Assembly (NCBI RefSeq): GCF_007830515.1
Contig: NZ_VLKT01000025.1
Span: 1 to 64,000 of the forward strand
Direction: 5' to 3'
DNA length: 64,000 nucleotides
DNA from: Mesorhizobium tianshanense
Lineage (GTDB): Bacteria > Pseudomonadota > Alphaproteobacteria > Rhizobiales > Rhizobiaceae
Positions 32,405-40,994 of this stretch are shown piece after piece. The position numbers and the translations under genes were made by a program. The notes below the pieces were generated by a model that did no database searches, was not told the origin of the DNA, and saw nothing but the letters and a program-made list of their open reading frames with translations. Every line of letters begins with the position of its first letter. Position 1 is the first letter of the stretch.

Positions 32405-33130
32405 TTAACTTTCGATGTATCCGGGCTCGAATCCGGCAAGCTTCGCCAGGCCCGGTTGATCGAGCACGCGAACATGGCCCTGGCGGAATTCGAGCAACTT
32501 GCGCTCACGCAGGTTCCGCAGCACCCGATTGACATGAAGCGGAGTGATGCCGAGGGCGTCCGCGAGATCGTACTGGGTGAGAGGGCACTCATAGCTATCG
32601 CGGGTGACAGCGCCGACTCGCTCCAGGCGCGCCCTCAGTTCGAGGAACAGATGCGACGTCCGCGCCAAGGCGCTGCGTCGTCCTACATTGGTGAGATGTT
32701 GAGCGACAAACGCTCCCCGATGCACAAGGGTCTCGATAATAAGCGAGAAGAGATGGGGCGACTTCATGGCAGCAAGGGTGAAGGTCTTGGTCGAAGCCAC
32801 CAGCACCGAAAGTTCGGTTTGAGCCACAAACGTCTCGAGAGCGCTGCCCGCGTACGCCTGAGGCAGGACGGTATCGCCTCTCAGGGCAAAATCCAATATC
32901 TGGCGCTGCCCGTCCGCGAGTTCATGAGAAATGCAACCCCAGCCCGACTCGACTATGAATATGCGATCATTGTCCTCGCCCTGGCTGACGATAACCGTCT
33001 CCGCCGGATAGCTCTTCGGCGTGAACCCCAGCGTCTTGATAAGCGCCGCATCGTCGTCGTTAAGTCCGACATATGATGGACGATTTTCATTTCCGCGCAA
33101 AAAAAGATGTGACGTATACGCCATCTGCAA
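32405..33130 (-). CDS. Crp/Fnr-family transcriptional regulator
   Basis: The 241-residue protein has a cyclic-nucleotide-type effector domain (about 25-150) and a winged helix with LTQYDLADALGITPLHVNRV then LRNLRERKLLEF (about 180-215), the DNA-recognition part. The effector domain lacks the FNR iron-sulfur cysteine cluster and shows no complete cAMP-binding signature, so the signal is unknown. Relatives in rhizobia are numerous (FixK/FnrN-like or orphan). It is convergent with the acyltransferase gene at about 150 bases, so regulation of that pair is possible but not shown. Confidence 0.9.
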   Translation of the reverse strand: MQMAYTSHLFLRGNENRPSYVGLNDDDAALIKTLGFTPKSYPAETVIVSQGEDNDRIFIVESGWGCISHELADGQRQILDFALRGDTVLPQAYAGSALETFVAQTELSVLVASTKTFTLAAMKSPHLFSLIIETLVHRGAFVAQHLTNVGRRSALARTSHLFLELRARLERVGAVTRDSYECPLTQYDLADALGITPLHVNRVLRNLRERKLLEFRQGHVRVLDQPGLAKLAGFEPGYIES

Positions 33131-33295
33131 GCACGCCCCTTCCTCGATCGGATAGAACGTACATCAAAATTGATGCAATGAGTATCCGTTCAATTGCCAC
33201 TATCGGACGATGTCGCAACGGCACTGTTCGCTGACTGTACAGGCTCCACTGGCTTGCCGAAGCCACGATTTGAAATCGCTATGGGATGGCACCGG

Positions 33296-33577
33296 TCAGG
33301 TTTTGTTTCTCCTGAAGTTTTCCCGCATGGAATCGACTATTTCGCTGGCAATGAGACAACTCCGGTTGTCTGTTTGCTCGGCGGCATTCCGCAAAGTCAT
33401 GGCTGCGTCCTTGAGCAATCCCCTGATCTCTGCTGCCGACAACAGTTCGGATGCTTCGAGTTCCAGCAGCACGGATTCACTCACGTGCAGCGCGGCAAGC
33501 GCAACCGCTTTCGGCCTGGTGGCAAGCAGCTTCAGGAGGTCACTACTGGGCTTGGTACGCGATTTTTTTTTTGCCAT
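33296..33577 (-). CDS. Hypothetical protein, 93 aa
   Basis: The small protein starts MAKKKSRTKPSSDLLKLLAT, then a helical region rich in Leu, Ala and Glu (SVLLELEASELLSAAEIRGL) and an end IVDSMRENFRRNKT. It has no signal peptide or membrane helix. It looks like the short, lysine-started conserved hypotheticals of Mesorhizobium. The helical character suggests a protein-protein interaction or regulatory role, but nothing more can be said. It sits between the Crp/Fnr regulator and tRNA-Leu. Confidence 0.55.
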   Translation of the reverse strand: MAKKKSRTKPSSDLLKLLATRPKAVALAALHVSESVLLELEASELLSAAEIRGLLKDAAMTLRNAAEQTDNRSCLIASEIVDSMRENFRRNKT

Positions 33578-33837
33578 AGTTACGTCTCGACCGTCCTGAC
33601 AAAAGGTTCATAGGCTCAAATTACAACGCCTCGACGAGTTTAACCGCAGCTCCGAGCTTGGAAGACCGATCGTATTTTATGAGGCATACTATCCCGGTTT
33701 GCAGCCTCGACACAGGAGGCAAGGGATACCGAATTCGCCGTAGCTACCCACCCCCCTACCCACCTTGACATCACCGTGGTCACAGGCGGCTCTCCCGTCA
33801 GGCGGCTCGGCCGCCGTCAGCGCAATTGTGAGGAAAA

Positions 33838-33922
33838 TGGTGCCCCTAGCCGGGATCGAACCAGCACTCCTTGCGGAACTCGATTTTGAGTCGAGCGCGT
33901 CTACCAATTCCGCCATAGGGGC
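33838..33922 (-). tRNA. tRNA-Leu (anticodon CAA)
   Basis: Reading the minus strand from 33922 gives a complete 85-base class-II tRNA with the 3' CCA encoded (33840-33838). The anticodon stem is CTCGA/TCGAG around loop CTCAAAA, so the anticodon is CAA (33888-33886), reading UUG. The long variable arm (TTCCGCAAGGAGT) and T-loop TTCGATC confirm tRNA-Leu. A -35/-10 promoter lies upstream. Confidence 0.97.
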
Positions 33923-33950
33923 TCAGGCCGGGCGGCCTGGATGGGCGCGG

Positions 33951-33978
33951 ACTATACGGTTGGAGGCCTGTTCGTCAA
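33951..33978 (-). promoter_or_regulatory. Promoter of tRNA-Leu(CAA)
   Basis: On the minus strand TTGACG (33978-33973), a 16-base spacer and TATAGT (33956-33951) lie 29 bases before the tRNA 5' end, close to the consensus sigma-70 layout. Confidence 0.65.
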
Positions 33979-34214
33979 CTGGCCAATTCCCGACATCCGA
34001 CCTTCGCTCGGCCCCAGCCTTCGATTTCGTGCCCAGCCCTTCGATTTCGTGAAGCTACGGCCATTGTGCAGCGCGGAAAATCTTTCTAGACAAGCTGCGC
34101 ATTGAAGCGCGTCGCGTCTGGAGACATTCATGTGGCGCGCTTTTGGTCTTTGTTCGTGCATGTCGTGATCCAAACCCGCTGCGCATTTTTGGGCGACATA
34201 CATTAGGGATGCCG

Positions 34215-34802
34215 ATGCTTCGCGGACTTTACGACTGGACCTTGTCGCTGGCGGCAAGGAAATCCGCCGAATGGTGGTTGGCCATCATCGCTTTCGTCGA
34301 AAGCTCGGTGTTCCTGGTGCCTGCCGACGTGCTCTATCTGCCGATGGCGCTGTCGCGGCCGGATCGCGCCTATCGCTACGCGCTGATCGCCACCCTCGCT
34401 TCGGTGCTGGGCGGCATCGCCGGCTGGTACATCGGCCACTATGCCTATGACGCGGTGGCCAGGCCGATCCTCGAATTCTATGGCAAGTATGACGACTTCG
34501 AGGCGCTGCGCGTCTCGTCGGGCATCGGCTTCATCATTCTGATGCTGGTCACCTCCGGCCTCGCCCATCTGCCGCCGATCAAGGTGGTGACGATCCTGTC
34601 CGGCGTCATCGGCGTCAATCTCCTGTTGTTCATCGTGCTGGCGATCGTGGCGCGCGGCGCCCGCTTCCTGTTCCTGGCCTGGCTGCTGCGCCGCTATGGC
34701 GAACCAATCCGCGAATTCATCGAGAAGCGCCTTGGCATGATCGCGGGCACCGCCGCAGCCGCCCTGATTTTGCTCTATATAACAGCCAAATACGCCCTCT
34801 AG
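34215..34802 (+). CDS. YqaA/DedA-like membrane protein
   Basis: The 195-residue protein has about four membrane helices of the SNARE-associated/DedA superfamily. Its N-terminal block MLRGLYDWTLSLAARKSAEW and the FVESSVFLVPADVLYLPMAL motif match the YqaA branch. The middle carries GGIAGWYIGHYAYD, resembling the conserved glycine-rich re-entrant loop. DedA members act in lipid scrambling and membrane homeostasis; YqaA itself is not well characterised. The start at ATG 34215 has AGGG six bases ahead, though ATG 34209 is possible. A family D hairpin overlaps its stop. Confidence 0.88.
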   Translation: MLRGLYDWTLSLAARKSAEWWLAIIAFVESSVFLVPADVLYLPMALSRPDRAYRYALIATLASVLGGIAGWYIGHYAYDAVARPILEFYGKYDDFEALRVSSGIGFIILMLVTSGLAHLPPIKVVTILSGVIGVNLLLFIVLAIVARGARFLFLAWLLRRYGEPIREFIEKRLGMIAGTAAAALILLYITAKYAL

Positions 34803-34848
34803 AGCTGGTCCCGAACCGAAGGACCGGTTTTCGGAGAAGATCATGCTC
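34802..34848. repeat. Long-arm hairpin, family D, copy 3 (degenerate)
   Basis: GAGCTGGTC (34802-34810) and GATCATGCTC (34839-34848) are near-complementary, with one gap and mismatches. Inside are CCGAA / TTCGG and the ACCGGTTTTCGG core. It occupies the gap between the YqaA-like gene and dsbB and is the weakest of the family D copies. Confidence 0.65.
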
Positions 34849-34876
34849 AAGGTCGAACGCAACGGACGGTAGATCG

Positions 34877-35395
34877 ATGACTGCGACCGTAAATGCCGAC
34901 ACTGGACGCCAGCGCACGCAAACGGCCTTGTTTCTGGCCGTCGCCATGGCCGCGACCGTCGGCTCGGCATTGGCCTTCCAGCACCTCGGCGGCTACATCC
35001 CCTGCAAGCTCTGCTTCGAGCAACGCACCCCCTATTATGCCGGCGTGCCGCTGATGCTGCTGGCGGCGCTGTCGTCGGCGCTGCGCTGGCCGGCCTGGCT
35101 GACACGCGGCCTGCTGGCCGTCGGCGGCCTGCTGATGGTGTATGGCCTCTATCTCGGCGTCTATCACTCCGGCGTCGAATGGGCGTGGTGGGCGGGACCG
35201 ACCGATTGCGCCGCGGCGGCGGGACCGGTGGACACCGGCGGCAAGGGCGTGCTCGATGCGCTCGACAAATTCGTCCCGCCCTCCTGCGACAAGGCGGCGC
35301 TGCGCATACTCGGCCTGTCGCTGGCCGGCTGGAACGCCGTCGCCAGCTTTATCCTGGCAATCATCGCCTTCCGCGGCGCCTTTGCCCGCGATTGA
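34877..35395 (+). CDS. dsbB: Disulfide bond formation protein B
   Basis: The 172-residue inner-membrane protein has four helices. The first redox pair CKLC (about residues 43-46, IPCKLCFEQRTPYYAGVPLM) is the quinone-facing site, and a second pair (cysteines near 110 and 136) reoxidises a periplasmic DsbA-type thiol oxidase. It feeds electrons from disulfide formation into ubiquinone. It begins at ATG 34877 after a weak ribosome site and is followed by a RIME-like repeat. No dsbA lies beside it. Confidence 0.93.
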   Translation: MTATVNADTGRQRTQTALFLAVAMAATVGSALAFQHLGGYIPCKLCFEQRTPYYAGVPLMLLAALSSALRWPAWLTRGLLAVGGLLMVYGLYLGVYHSGVEWAWWAGPTDCAAAAGPVDTGGKGVLDALDKFVPPSCDKAALRILGLSLAGWNAVASFILAIIAFRGAFARD

Positions 35396-35451
35396 TCTAG
35401 CGCGGCGCGAGAGTTCGTCCAGAAATTCGCCAGCCCGGAGCGCATGGCGTG

Positions 35452-35498
35452 GCTTTCGAGAACCGGAGCGGAGCGTACTTAAAGTACGTGAGCACCGG
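35452..35498 (+). repeat. RIME-like repeat, copy 1
   Basis: A 47-base stretch around GGAGCGGAGCGTACTT and AAAGTACGTGAGCACCGG is nearly identical, on the opposite strand, to 43394-43437. It has an internal CGTACTT/AAGTACG dyad. It resembles the rhizobial intergenic mosaic element family (RIME). It lies in the 223-base gap between dsbB and the HNH gene. Confidence 0.8.
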
Positions 35499-35618
35499 CC
35501 TACGCCGGCCGTAGCCTTAACTACCACACCACGACCGCTCATGAGTGCTTCGGCCGGCGAAGGCCGGAAGCACAGAAAGCTGCGTCAGGCGACCGGGCTC
35601 GCGGATTTCTGCCGAACT

Positions 35619-36176
35619 CTATGGTTCCAGTTCGACATCCCAGTACAGATAATCCATCCAGCTTTCATGCAGGTGGTTGGGCGGGAACAGGCGGCCATTG
35701 TTGTGCAGGTCATGCACCGTCGGCTGGAAGGGCTTCTGCAGCGGCCACATCTTGGCGTGCGCCGGCATCATGCCGCCCTTCCTCAGATTGCAGGGCGAGC
35801 AGGCGGCGACGACATTCTCCCAGGTCGTCGCCCCGCCGCGATGGCGGGGAATGACATGGTCGAAGGTCAGATCCTCCGGCGTGCCGCAATATTGGCACTG
35901 GAAACGGTCGCGCAGGAAGACGTTGAATCGGGTGAAGGCCGGATGCCGCGATGGCTTCACATAGGCCTTCAGGCTGACGACGCTCGGCAGCTTCATCGAG
36001 AAGGTCGGCGACGACACGGCGTGCTCGTATTCGGCGACGATATTCACCCGCTCGAGGAACACAGCCTTGATGGCGTCCTGCCACGACCAGAGCGACAGGG
36101 GGTAATAGCTGAGCGGACGGTAGTCCGCGTTCAGCACCAGCGCTGGAAGCCCATCCGGAGATACGGCAACCGTCAC
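35619..36176 (-). CDS. HNH endonuclease
   Basis: The 185-residue protein has the HNH core with zinc-binding cysteines: CQYCGTPEDLTFDHVIPRHR (about residues 90-110) then WENVVAACSPCNLRKG. A GTG start at 36174-36176, eight bases after an AAGGAGG box, is preferred. It belongs to the widespread conserved HNH family of bacterial chromosomes (starting LVLNADYRPLSYYPLSLW), in which a DNase role is likely but not demonstrated. It is divergent from nothing and follows the alkA-like gene on the same strand. Confidence 0.88.
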   Translation of the reverse strand: MTVAVSPDGLPALVLNADYRPLSYYPLSLWSWQDAIKAVFLERVNIVAEYEHAVSSPTFSMKLPSVVSLKAYVKPSRHPAFTRFNVFLRDRFQCQYCGTPEDLTFDHVIPRHRGGATTWENVVAACSPCNLRKGGMMPAHAKMWPLQKPFQPTVHDLHNNGRLFPPNHLHESWMDYLYWDVELEP

Positions 36177-36305
36177 GTCATTGACCTCCTTGGTTCTCGA
36201 AGCGATCGGCGCGGATACTGTAAGCCCGACATGACAGGGATGTGAAGCGGCTTGTCGGCCACACGACGCGCCAAAAGCGCCTGATTTCAATGCTTTTTTG
36301 CAAAT

Positions 36306-36947
36306 TCAGGCCGGAGGCGCGGCGTCCCTGCCCTTCAATTCGCGATAATACGCCCAGAAAAGCCGCGATGCGACACCTCGCCACGGGCTCCATGATTCGG
36401 CGAGTTGGATCAGCATTTTCTCGGGTGGACGCGGATCGATGCCAAGCGCGTGGCCGACCGCGCTCTGCAGGGCAACGTCGCGTGCCGGGAAGACATCGGG
36501 GTGGCCGGCGGCGAACAAAAGATAGACTTCCGCCGTCCACGGGCCGATGCCCGCCACCTTGGTCATGGCCGTGATGGCCTCGGCGGCATCGAGCAGGCAG
36601 AGGTGATCGAGGTCGAGGCCGTCGACCACCGCCTGGGCCACGGCGATCAGGCCGCGCTGCTTCGGCCGTGACAGGCCGGCCTCGCGAAAAATCGCCTCGT
36701 CGGCGGCAAGGATGGCTTGCGGCGTCAGCGGATCGACGAGTTTTGTCAGCCGGCCGAAGATGGCGTCGGCGCTGGCGCGGGAAACCTGCTGCGAGACGAC
36801 GATCGAGGCCAGGCTTCTGAACCCCGGCTCGGAGAGCCGGAGCGGCACCTCGCCGGCCATGCCGCGCACCTTTGCGAGGCGCGGGTCGAGCAGGCAAAGC
36901 GCGTCGAGCCCTTGCGAGATGTCGTCGAGCGTGGCGATGCGTTGCAT
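36306..36947 (-). CDS. DNA-3-methyladenine glycosylase II (AlkA-like, HhH-GPD)
   Basis: The 213-residue base-excision enzyme has the helix-hairpin-helix followed by GPD: MTKVAGIGPWTAEVYLLFAA then HPDVFPARDVALQ (about 125-160), the aspartate being catalytic. A first helical part with IVVSQQVSRASADAIFGRL is normal for AlkA-type glycosylases, which remove alkylated purines. It lacks the long N-terminal beta domain of E. coli AlkA, as in many alphaproteobacterial versions. It starts at ATG 36945-36947, and a truncated family E repeat and gluQ lie beyond it. Confidence 0.9.
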   Translation of the reverse strand: MQRIATLDDISQGLDALCLLDPRLAKVRGMAGEVPLRLSEPGFRSLASIVVSQQVSRASADAIFGRLTKLVDPLTPQAILAADEAIFREAGLSRPKQRGLIAVAQAVVDGLDLDHLCLLDAAEAITAMTKVAGIGPWTAEVYLLFAAGHPDVFPARDVALQSAVGHALGIDPRPPEKMLIQLAESWSPWRGVASRLFWAYYRELKGRDAAPPA

Positions 36948-36980
36948 GTCTGCTTGTTCCCTAACCGCGCAAAATCAAGT

Positions 36981-37024
36981 TCCACAACGCCCTTTGTGCG
37001 TGCCGGTGGACGCGCGGCGCTGCA
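36981..37024 (-). repeat. Intergenic repeat, family E, truncated copy 5
   Basis: Read on the minus strand this gives a GCGTCC...GGCACGCACAAAGGGCG sequence matching the left end of family E (the CAAAGGACGC block) but missing the main hairpin. It lies between alkA and gluQ, on the opposite strand to copies 1-4. Confidence 0.65.
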
Positions 37025-37077
37025 GGTGCAAAGTAGCAATTGGCGAAAGTTCCGCACAACCCGATTGCCGCCGAAGG

Positions 37078-37953
37078 ATGACACTCCTGACATTCCGCTT
37101 CGCGCCAAGCCCTAATGGCGAACTGCATCTTGGCCATGCCTATTCGGCGCTGCTCAATCAGAAATTGGCGAAGGCAGCGGGCGGGCGCCTGTTGCTGCGC
37201 ATCGAGGACATCGACACGACGCGCTGCACGCCGGAATTCGAAGCCGGCATCTTTCGCGACCTGAAATGGCTCGGGCTCGGCTGGGAAGAACCGGTGCGCC
37301 GTCAATCCGAGCATTTCGCGGATTATCAGGCGGTGCTCGACCGGCTGACCAGGGAAGAACTCGTCTACCCGGCCTTCATGAGCCGTAGCGAGATCCGCGC
37401 CTTCATTGCCGACAGCGAAAGGCGCGGGCGCGACTGGCCGCGCGACCCCGACGGCGTGCCGCTCTATCCCGCCGTCGACAAGGTATTGCCGACCAGGGAA
37501 CGCAAGCGGCGGATCGCCGAGAATGCGCCATTCGCCTGGCGGCTGGACGTCGATGCCTCAATGGCCCGCGTCGGCGCCGAGCTGTCATGGGTGGAATTCT
37601 CGGATGAGAGGCTTTCCGCGACACACACGGTGGAAGCCCGCCCGCAGGACTGGGGCGACGTGATCGTCGCGCGCCGCGATATCCCGACCAGCTATCATCT
37701 CGCCGTCGTCGTCGACGACGCGCTGCAAGACGTCAGCCGCGTGGTGCGCGGCCAGGACCTCTATTCCGCCACCAGCGTGCAGCGCCTGCTTCAGGCGGTG
37801 CTTGGCCTGCCTCAACCAAGCTACTTCCACCATCGTCTCATCCTCGGCCCCGACGGACGAAAACTGTCGAAGAGCGCCATGGATAACGGCCTTGCCGCCT
37901 TGCGCAAGGCCGGCGCATCACCCGACGACGTCAGGCGGCTGATTGGGTTCTAG
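37078..37953 (+). CDS. gluQ: Glutamyl-Q tRNA(Asp) synthetase
   Basis: The 291-residue protein is a shortened glutamyl-tRNA synthetase that charges queuosine in tRNA-Asp with glutamate. HLGH (FAPSPNGELHLGHAYSALL, residues 10-30) and GRKLSKS (about residue 263) are the class-I signatures, and it lacks the anticodon domain. The N-terminal zinc-site cysteines of the E. coli enzyme (YadB) are not present, which is common in alphaproteobacteria. The start at ATG 37078 is the first homologous methionine, although an AAGG box is almost adjacent. Confidence 0.92.
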   Translation: MTLLTFRFAPSPNGELHLGHAYSALLNQKLAKAAGGRLLLRIEDIDTTRCTPEFEAGIFRDLKWLGLGWEEPVRRQSEHFADYQAVLDRLTREELVYPAFMSRSEIRAFIADSERRGRDWPRDPDGVPLYPAVDKVLPTRERKRRIAENAPFAWRLDVDASMARVGAELSWVEFSDERLSATHTVEARPQDWGDVIVARRDIPTSYHLAVVVDDALQDVSRVVRGQDLYSATSVQRLLQAVLGLPQPSYFHHRLILGPDGRKLSKSAMDNGLAALRKAGASPDDVRRLIGF

Positions 37954-38106
37954 ATCATGTTTCGGCCTTGAAATCTCCCTGACCCAACGTCCCTTCAATT
38001 CGGATGAGCCTATGGATCAACCGTTTCGTTTTGCTTGCCAGGTTGAACCACATTACAGCAGGCGCGACAGTCGACCTTCACCGGATTCACGGGCAGCCTC
38101 CAGAAA

Positions 38107-39006
38107 ATGCACAGCGTCAAGCGGTTCATCCCCGCCTCCTTTGTCGTCCTGTGGGCGACCGGCTTCATTGGCGCGCGCTATGCCATGCCATGGGCCGAGC
38201 CTTTCACCTTCCTGGCCGTGCGCTTCGTTCTGGCGGCCGTCCTGTTAGCCGTCTTGATGATGGCGCTTGGCTCCAAGCGGGCGACGCGCATGGCCCTCCA
38301 CGCGACCGGCGCCGGCATCCTCATGCATGGCGTCTATCTCGGCGGCGTGTTCTGGGCCATCCACAGGGGCATGCCGGCCGGGCTTTCGGCGTTGATCGTC
38401 GGGCTGCAGCCGCTGATCACGGCGGTGATGGCCGGCAGGTTTCTCGGCGAGGCCATCCTGCCGCGCCATTGGGCCGGCCTCACTGTCGGACTTGCCGGCG
38501 TGGTCATCGTGCTTTGGCCGAAGCTCGGTGCGCTTGGCGGCGGCGTGACGGCCGAGACGCTGGCCGCCTCGCTTGTCTCGGTGCTTGGAATGAGCGCCGG
38601 CACGATCTGGCAGAAGCGCTTCGCCTCCGGCGGCGATCTCGTGGCGGCCACCATGTGGCAATATGTCGGCGGCGCGTCGCTGATGGTCCTGGCCTCGCTG
38701 GCTTTCGAGACGCGAACGGTCGTCGTCAACGGCGAGCTGATCTTTGCCATGGCATGGCTGGTGCTGGTGCTGTCGATCGGCGCCATCTTCCTCTTGATGG
38801 TGATGATCCGCGACGGCGAGATGTCGAAAGTCGCGTCGCTGTTCTATCTGGTCCCGGCCGTCACCGCCGTCATCGCCTGGGTATTGTTCGGCGAACAGTT
38901 GAATCTGGTCCAGATCGTCGGCATGGCGATCGCGACGCTCGGCGTCGGGCTGGCAACCGCTCAGCCAAGCAGGAATCAGCCAACCCGGGCGCGAGCCTCC
39001 AGATAG
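38107..39006 (+). CDS. DMT-family (EamA) transporter
   Basis: The 299-residue protein has about ten helices in two EamA repeats: FIPASFVVLWATGFIGARYA at the start, and the second repeat with MSAGTIWQKRF. The late glutamate-containing FYLVPAVTAVIAWVLFGEQL is a typical DMT end. The substrate is unknown. Its last 31 bases overlap the oppositely transcribed YihY gene. It begins about 150 bases after gluQ. Confidence 0.88.
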   Translation: MHSVKRFIPASFVVLWATGFIGARYAMPWAEPFTFLAVRFVLAAVLLAVLMMALGSKRATRMALHATGAGILMHGVYLGGVFWAIHRGMPAGLSALIVGLQPLITAVMAGRFLGEAILPRHWAGLTVGLAGVVIVLWPKLGALGGGVTAETLAASLVSVLGMSAGTIWQKRFASGGDLVAATMWQYVGGASLMVLASLAFETRTVVVNGELIFAMAWLVLVLSIGAIFLLMVMIRDGEMSKVASLFYLVPAVTAVIAWVLFGEQLNLVQIVGMAIATLGVGLATAQPSRNQPTRARASR

Positions 39007-39827
39007 CGGCTGATCGCGGCGTTGAGCTCACCGCCGAGGATGAAGATCGCCGAGACGATGTAGAGGAAGACGACCGCAACCATGATCGAGGCAAGGCCGG
39101 CATAGGTCGTCACATAGGACGAGAAACGATCGAGATAGGCGGCGAAGATGGTCGACCCGATGAGCCAGGCAATCAGCGTGAAGATGATGCCTGGTACGAT
39201 CGAGACGAAACGGCGGTGGCCCGCCGGCAGCCAGAAATGCACCGCGAACAGCCCACCGACGATGACGACGGAGGCGATGATGTACCGCCATAGCGTGATC
39301 GTGCCCATGTAGGGTTCTATCCATTGGAAATTGGCTACGGCCAGCCGGCCCAGCAATGGCGCGAAGACCAAAAGCACGCTGATCACCAGGAAGCCTGCGG
39401 TGGCGATCAGCACGAAGGCGATGCTCTGCACACGGCGATAGATGATGCCGCGCGTTTCGGAGACGCGGTAGGCGCGGTTGAGCGAGGTGCGCAGCGCCTC
39501 TATCCCGTTGGAGGCGAAGAAAGCGGCGAGTAGCACGCCATAGGTCAACAGGTCGGTGCGCTGGACGGTGAGCACGTTGAGCACTTCGCGCGCGATCGGC
39601 TTGGCGATCTGCTCCGGCCAGGTGTCGAAGACGAGATGCACGGCCGTGTCCGCAAAAGCCTGTGCGCCAAGGAAGCTGGCCAGTGTCGTGGCAAATATCA
39701 GAAAGGGGAAAAGCGCCATCAGCGCTGTGATCGCCAGATGACTGGCCATCGCCCAGCCATCGTCCGCGTTGAAATGGCCGAGCGCATCATAGAGCACGCG
39801 TTTGACGGCTACGATCGTCCGCAACAA
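38976..39827 (-). CDS. YihY/virulence factor BrkB family membrane protein
   Basis: The 283-residue protein has six membrane helices, a typical YihY size. FNADDGWAMASHLAITALMA near the N-terminus and GIEALRTSLNRAYRVSETRG (about 110-130) are family hallmarks. It was once mis-named RNase BN; the family function remains unclear, with proposed roles in envelope integrity. Its 3' end overlaps the end of the DMT transporter by 31 bases, and its 5' end is 57 bases from an SDR gene going the other way. Confidence 0.9.
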   Translation of the reverse strand: MLRTIVAVKRVLYDALGHFNADDGWAMASHLAITALMALFPFLIFATTLASFLGAQAFADTAVHLVFDTWPEQIAKPIAREVLNVLTVQRTDLLTYGVLLAAFFASNGIEALRTSLNRAYRVSETRGIIYRRVQSIAFVLIATAGFLVISVLLVFAPLLGRLAVANFQWIEPYMGTITLWRYIIASVVIVGGLFAVHFWLPAGHRRFVSIVPGIIFTLIAWLIGSTIFAAYLDRFSSYVTTYAGLASIMVAVVFLYIVSAIFILGGELNAAISRYLEARARVG

Positions 39828-39884
39828 GAACCGCGTTCCCTTCGATTGTCTCGACGCCGCGAATATGGGAAGGGATTGCGGTAA

Positions 39885-40751
39885 ATGACAAGCCTAAGTC
39901 AAACCGCTTCTGCTCCGGCGAAGGAATTGCGCACCATCATCGTCACCGGTGCCTCTTCCGGGATAGGCGCCTATTGCGCCCGGGCGCTGAAGGCGGAAGG
40001 CTGGCGGGTCTTCGCAACGGCGCGCCAGCCCGCCGATATCGCTGCCCTCGAAGCCGATGGCATCGAGGCCTTCTATCTGGATTACCGCGAGGCCGGATCC
40101 ATCGAGACGCTGGTGGCGTCGGTGCTGGAACGGACGGGCGGACGGCTCGATGCCCTGTTCAACAACGGCGCCTACGCACAGCCCGGCGCCGTCGAGGACC
40201 TGCCGGTCGCGGCACTCAGGGAGCAGTTCGAGGCGAATGTTTTTGGCTGGCATGACCTCACCTGCCGTGTCGTGCCGGTGATGCGCCGCCAGGGCCATGG
40301 CCGTCTCGTCCATTGCTCCTCGATCCTCGGCCTGGCGCCGCTGCGCTTTCGCGGTGCCTATTCGGCGTCCAAGCACGCCATCGAAGGGCTGATGCTGTGC
40401 ATGCGTCAGGAACTCGAGGGCAGCAGCATCCATGTCTCGCTGATCGAGCCGGGGCCGGTGAGATCAAAGATCGCCAGCAATGGCCTTGAGTGGTTCCTTA
40501 GGAATATCGACCATGAGAATTCCGTCCATCGCTTCGCCTACGAGGCGCAGCTGGAACGGCTGCGGGCGGGCGGCAGCACATCGCGACTGAAGCCCGGGCC
40601 GGAGGTGGTTCATGCGGCCTTGCGCCATGCGCTTCTGTCGCGGCGCCCGCGCCCGCACTATGTGGTAACGGTGCCGGCCAGGATCGGCGTGATCCTCAAA
40701 CGCATTCTGCCGGCATCGATGCTCTACCGCCTGCTTGCCAAACGCGCCTGA
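39885..40751 (+). CDS. Short-chain dehydrogenase/reductase (SDR)
   Basis: The 288-residue NAD(P)-binding oxidoreductase has the Rossmann motif IIVTGASSGIGAYCARAL (residues 18-35), NNGAYAQ near 93, and the catalytic S145/Y159/K163 in CSSILGL and YSASKHAIEG. The C-terminal extension (RRPRPHYVVTVPARIGVILK) is typical of classical SDRs of the retinol/steroid-dehydrogenase-like group. The substrate is unknown. It is followed at 23 bases by a HIG1-type gene in a cluster with cobalamin adenosyltransferase and rhomboid. Confidence 0.9.
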   Translation: MTSLSQTASAPAKELRTIIVTGASSGIGAYCARALKAEGWRVFATARQPADIAALEADGIEAFYLDYREAGSIETLVASVLERTGGRLDALFNNGAYAQPGAVEDLPVAALREQFEANVFGWHDLTCRVVPVMRRQGHGRLVHCSSILGLAPLRFRGAYSASKHAIEGLMLCMRQELEGSSIHVSLIEPGPVRSKIASNGLEWFLRNIDHENSVHRFAYEAQLERLRAGGSTSRLKPGPEVVHAALRHALLSRRPRPHYVVTVPARIGVILKRILPASMLYRLLAKRA

Positions 40752-40774
40752 ACGCAATCGACTGGAAACACACT

Positions 40775-40966
40775 ATGGCAACCGTCTTCAACATCCTCGC
40801 TGTCCTCGTCATGGTCGCCGTGGTGATCGTGCTGATCCGCGGCCTCATCAACATGATGCGCGGCGGCTCCGGCATGACTTCCAACAAGCTGATGCAGACG
40901 CGTGTCCTGCTGCAGTTCGTGGCATTGGTGCTGATCATGCTGGCGGTGTATTTCACCCGCAAGTGA
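40775..40966 (+). CDS. Twin transmembrane HIG1-type protein
   Basis: The 63-residue protein has two helices (FNILAVLVMVAVVIVLIRGL and LLQFVALVLIMLAVYF) joined by a loop NMMRGGSGMTSNKLMQTRV. This is the bacterial counterpart of the hypoxia-induced HIG1 domain. Mitochondrial relatives support respiratory supercomplexes; in alphaproteobacteria the function is not settled. It is part of an SDR-HIG1-adenosyltransferase-rhomboid-etfBA run, consistent with membrane respiratory metabolism. Confidence 0.85.
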   Translation: MATVFNILAVLVMVAVVIVLIRGLINMMRGGSGMTSNKLMQTRVLLQFVALVLIMLAVYFTRK

Positions 40967-40994
40967 CGAAGGTGGCGATTTCGGGAGGCAGAGC

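Noticed and set aside
33689..33916. A 75-codon minus-strand frame with the sequence MAELVDALDSKSSSA
   Set aside because: This is the translated tRNA-Leu gene, a well-known false protein.
34013..34052. Near-tandem copies of CTTCGATTTCGTG
   Set aside because: Two imperfect copies only, next to the tRNA promoter; recorded as slippage and not as a repeat family or CRISPR.
36712..37077. Upstream in-frame extension of gluQ
   Set aside because: It overlaps the alkA start region and the truncated repeat, and the residues are unlike any synthetase; the homologous start is 37078.
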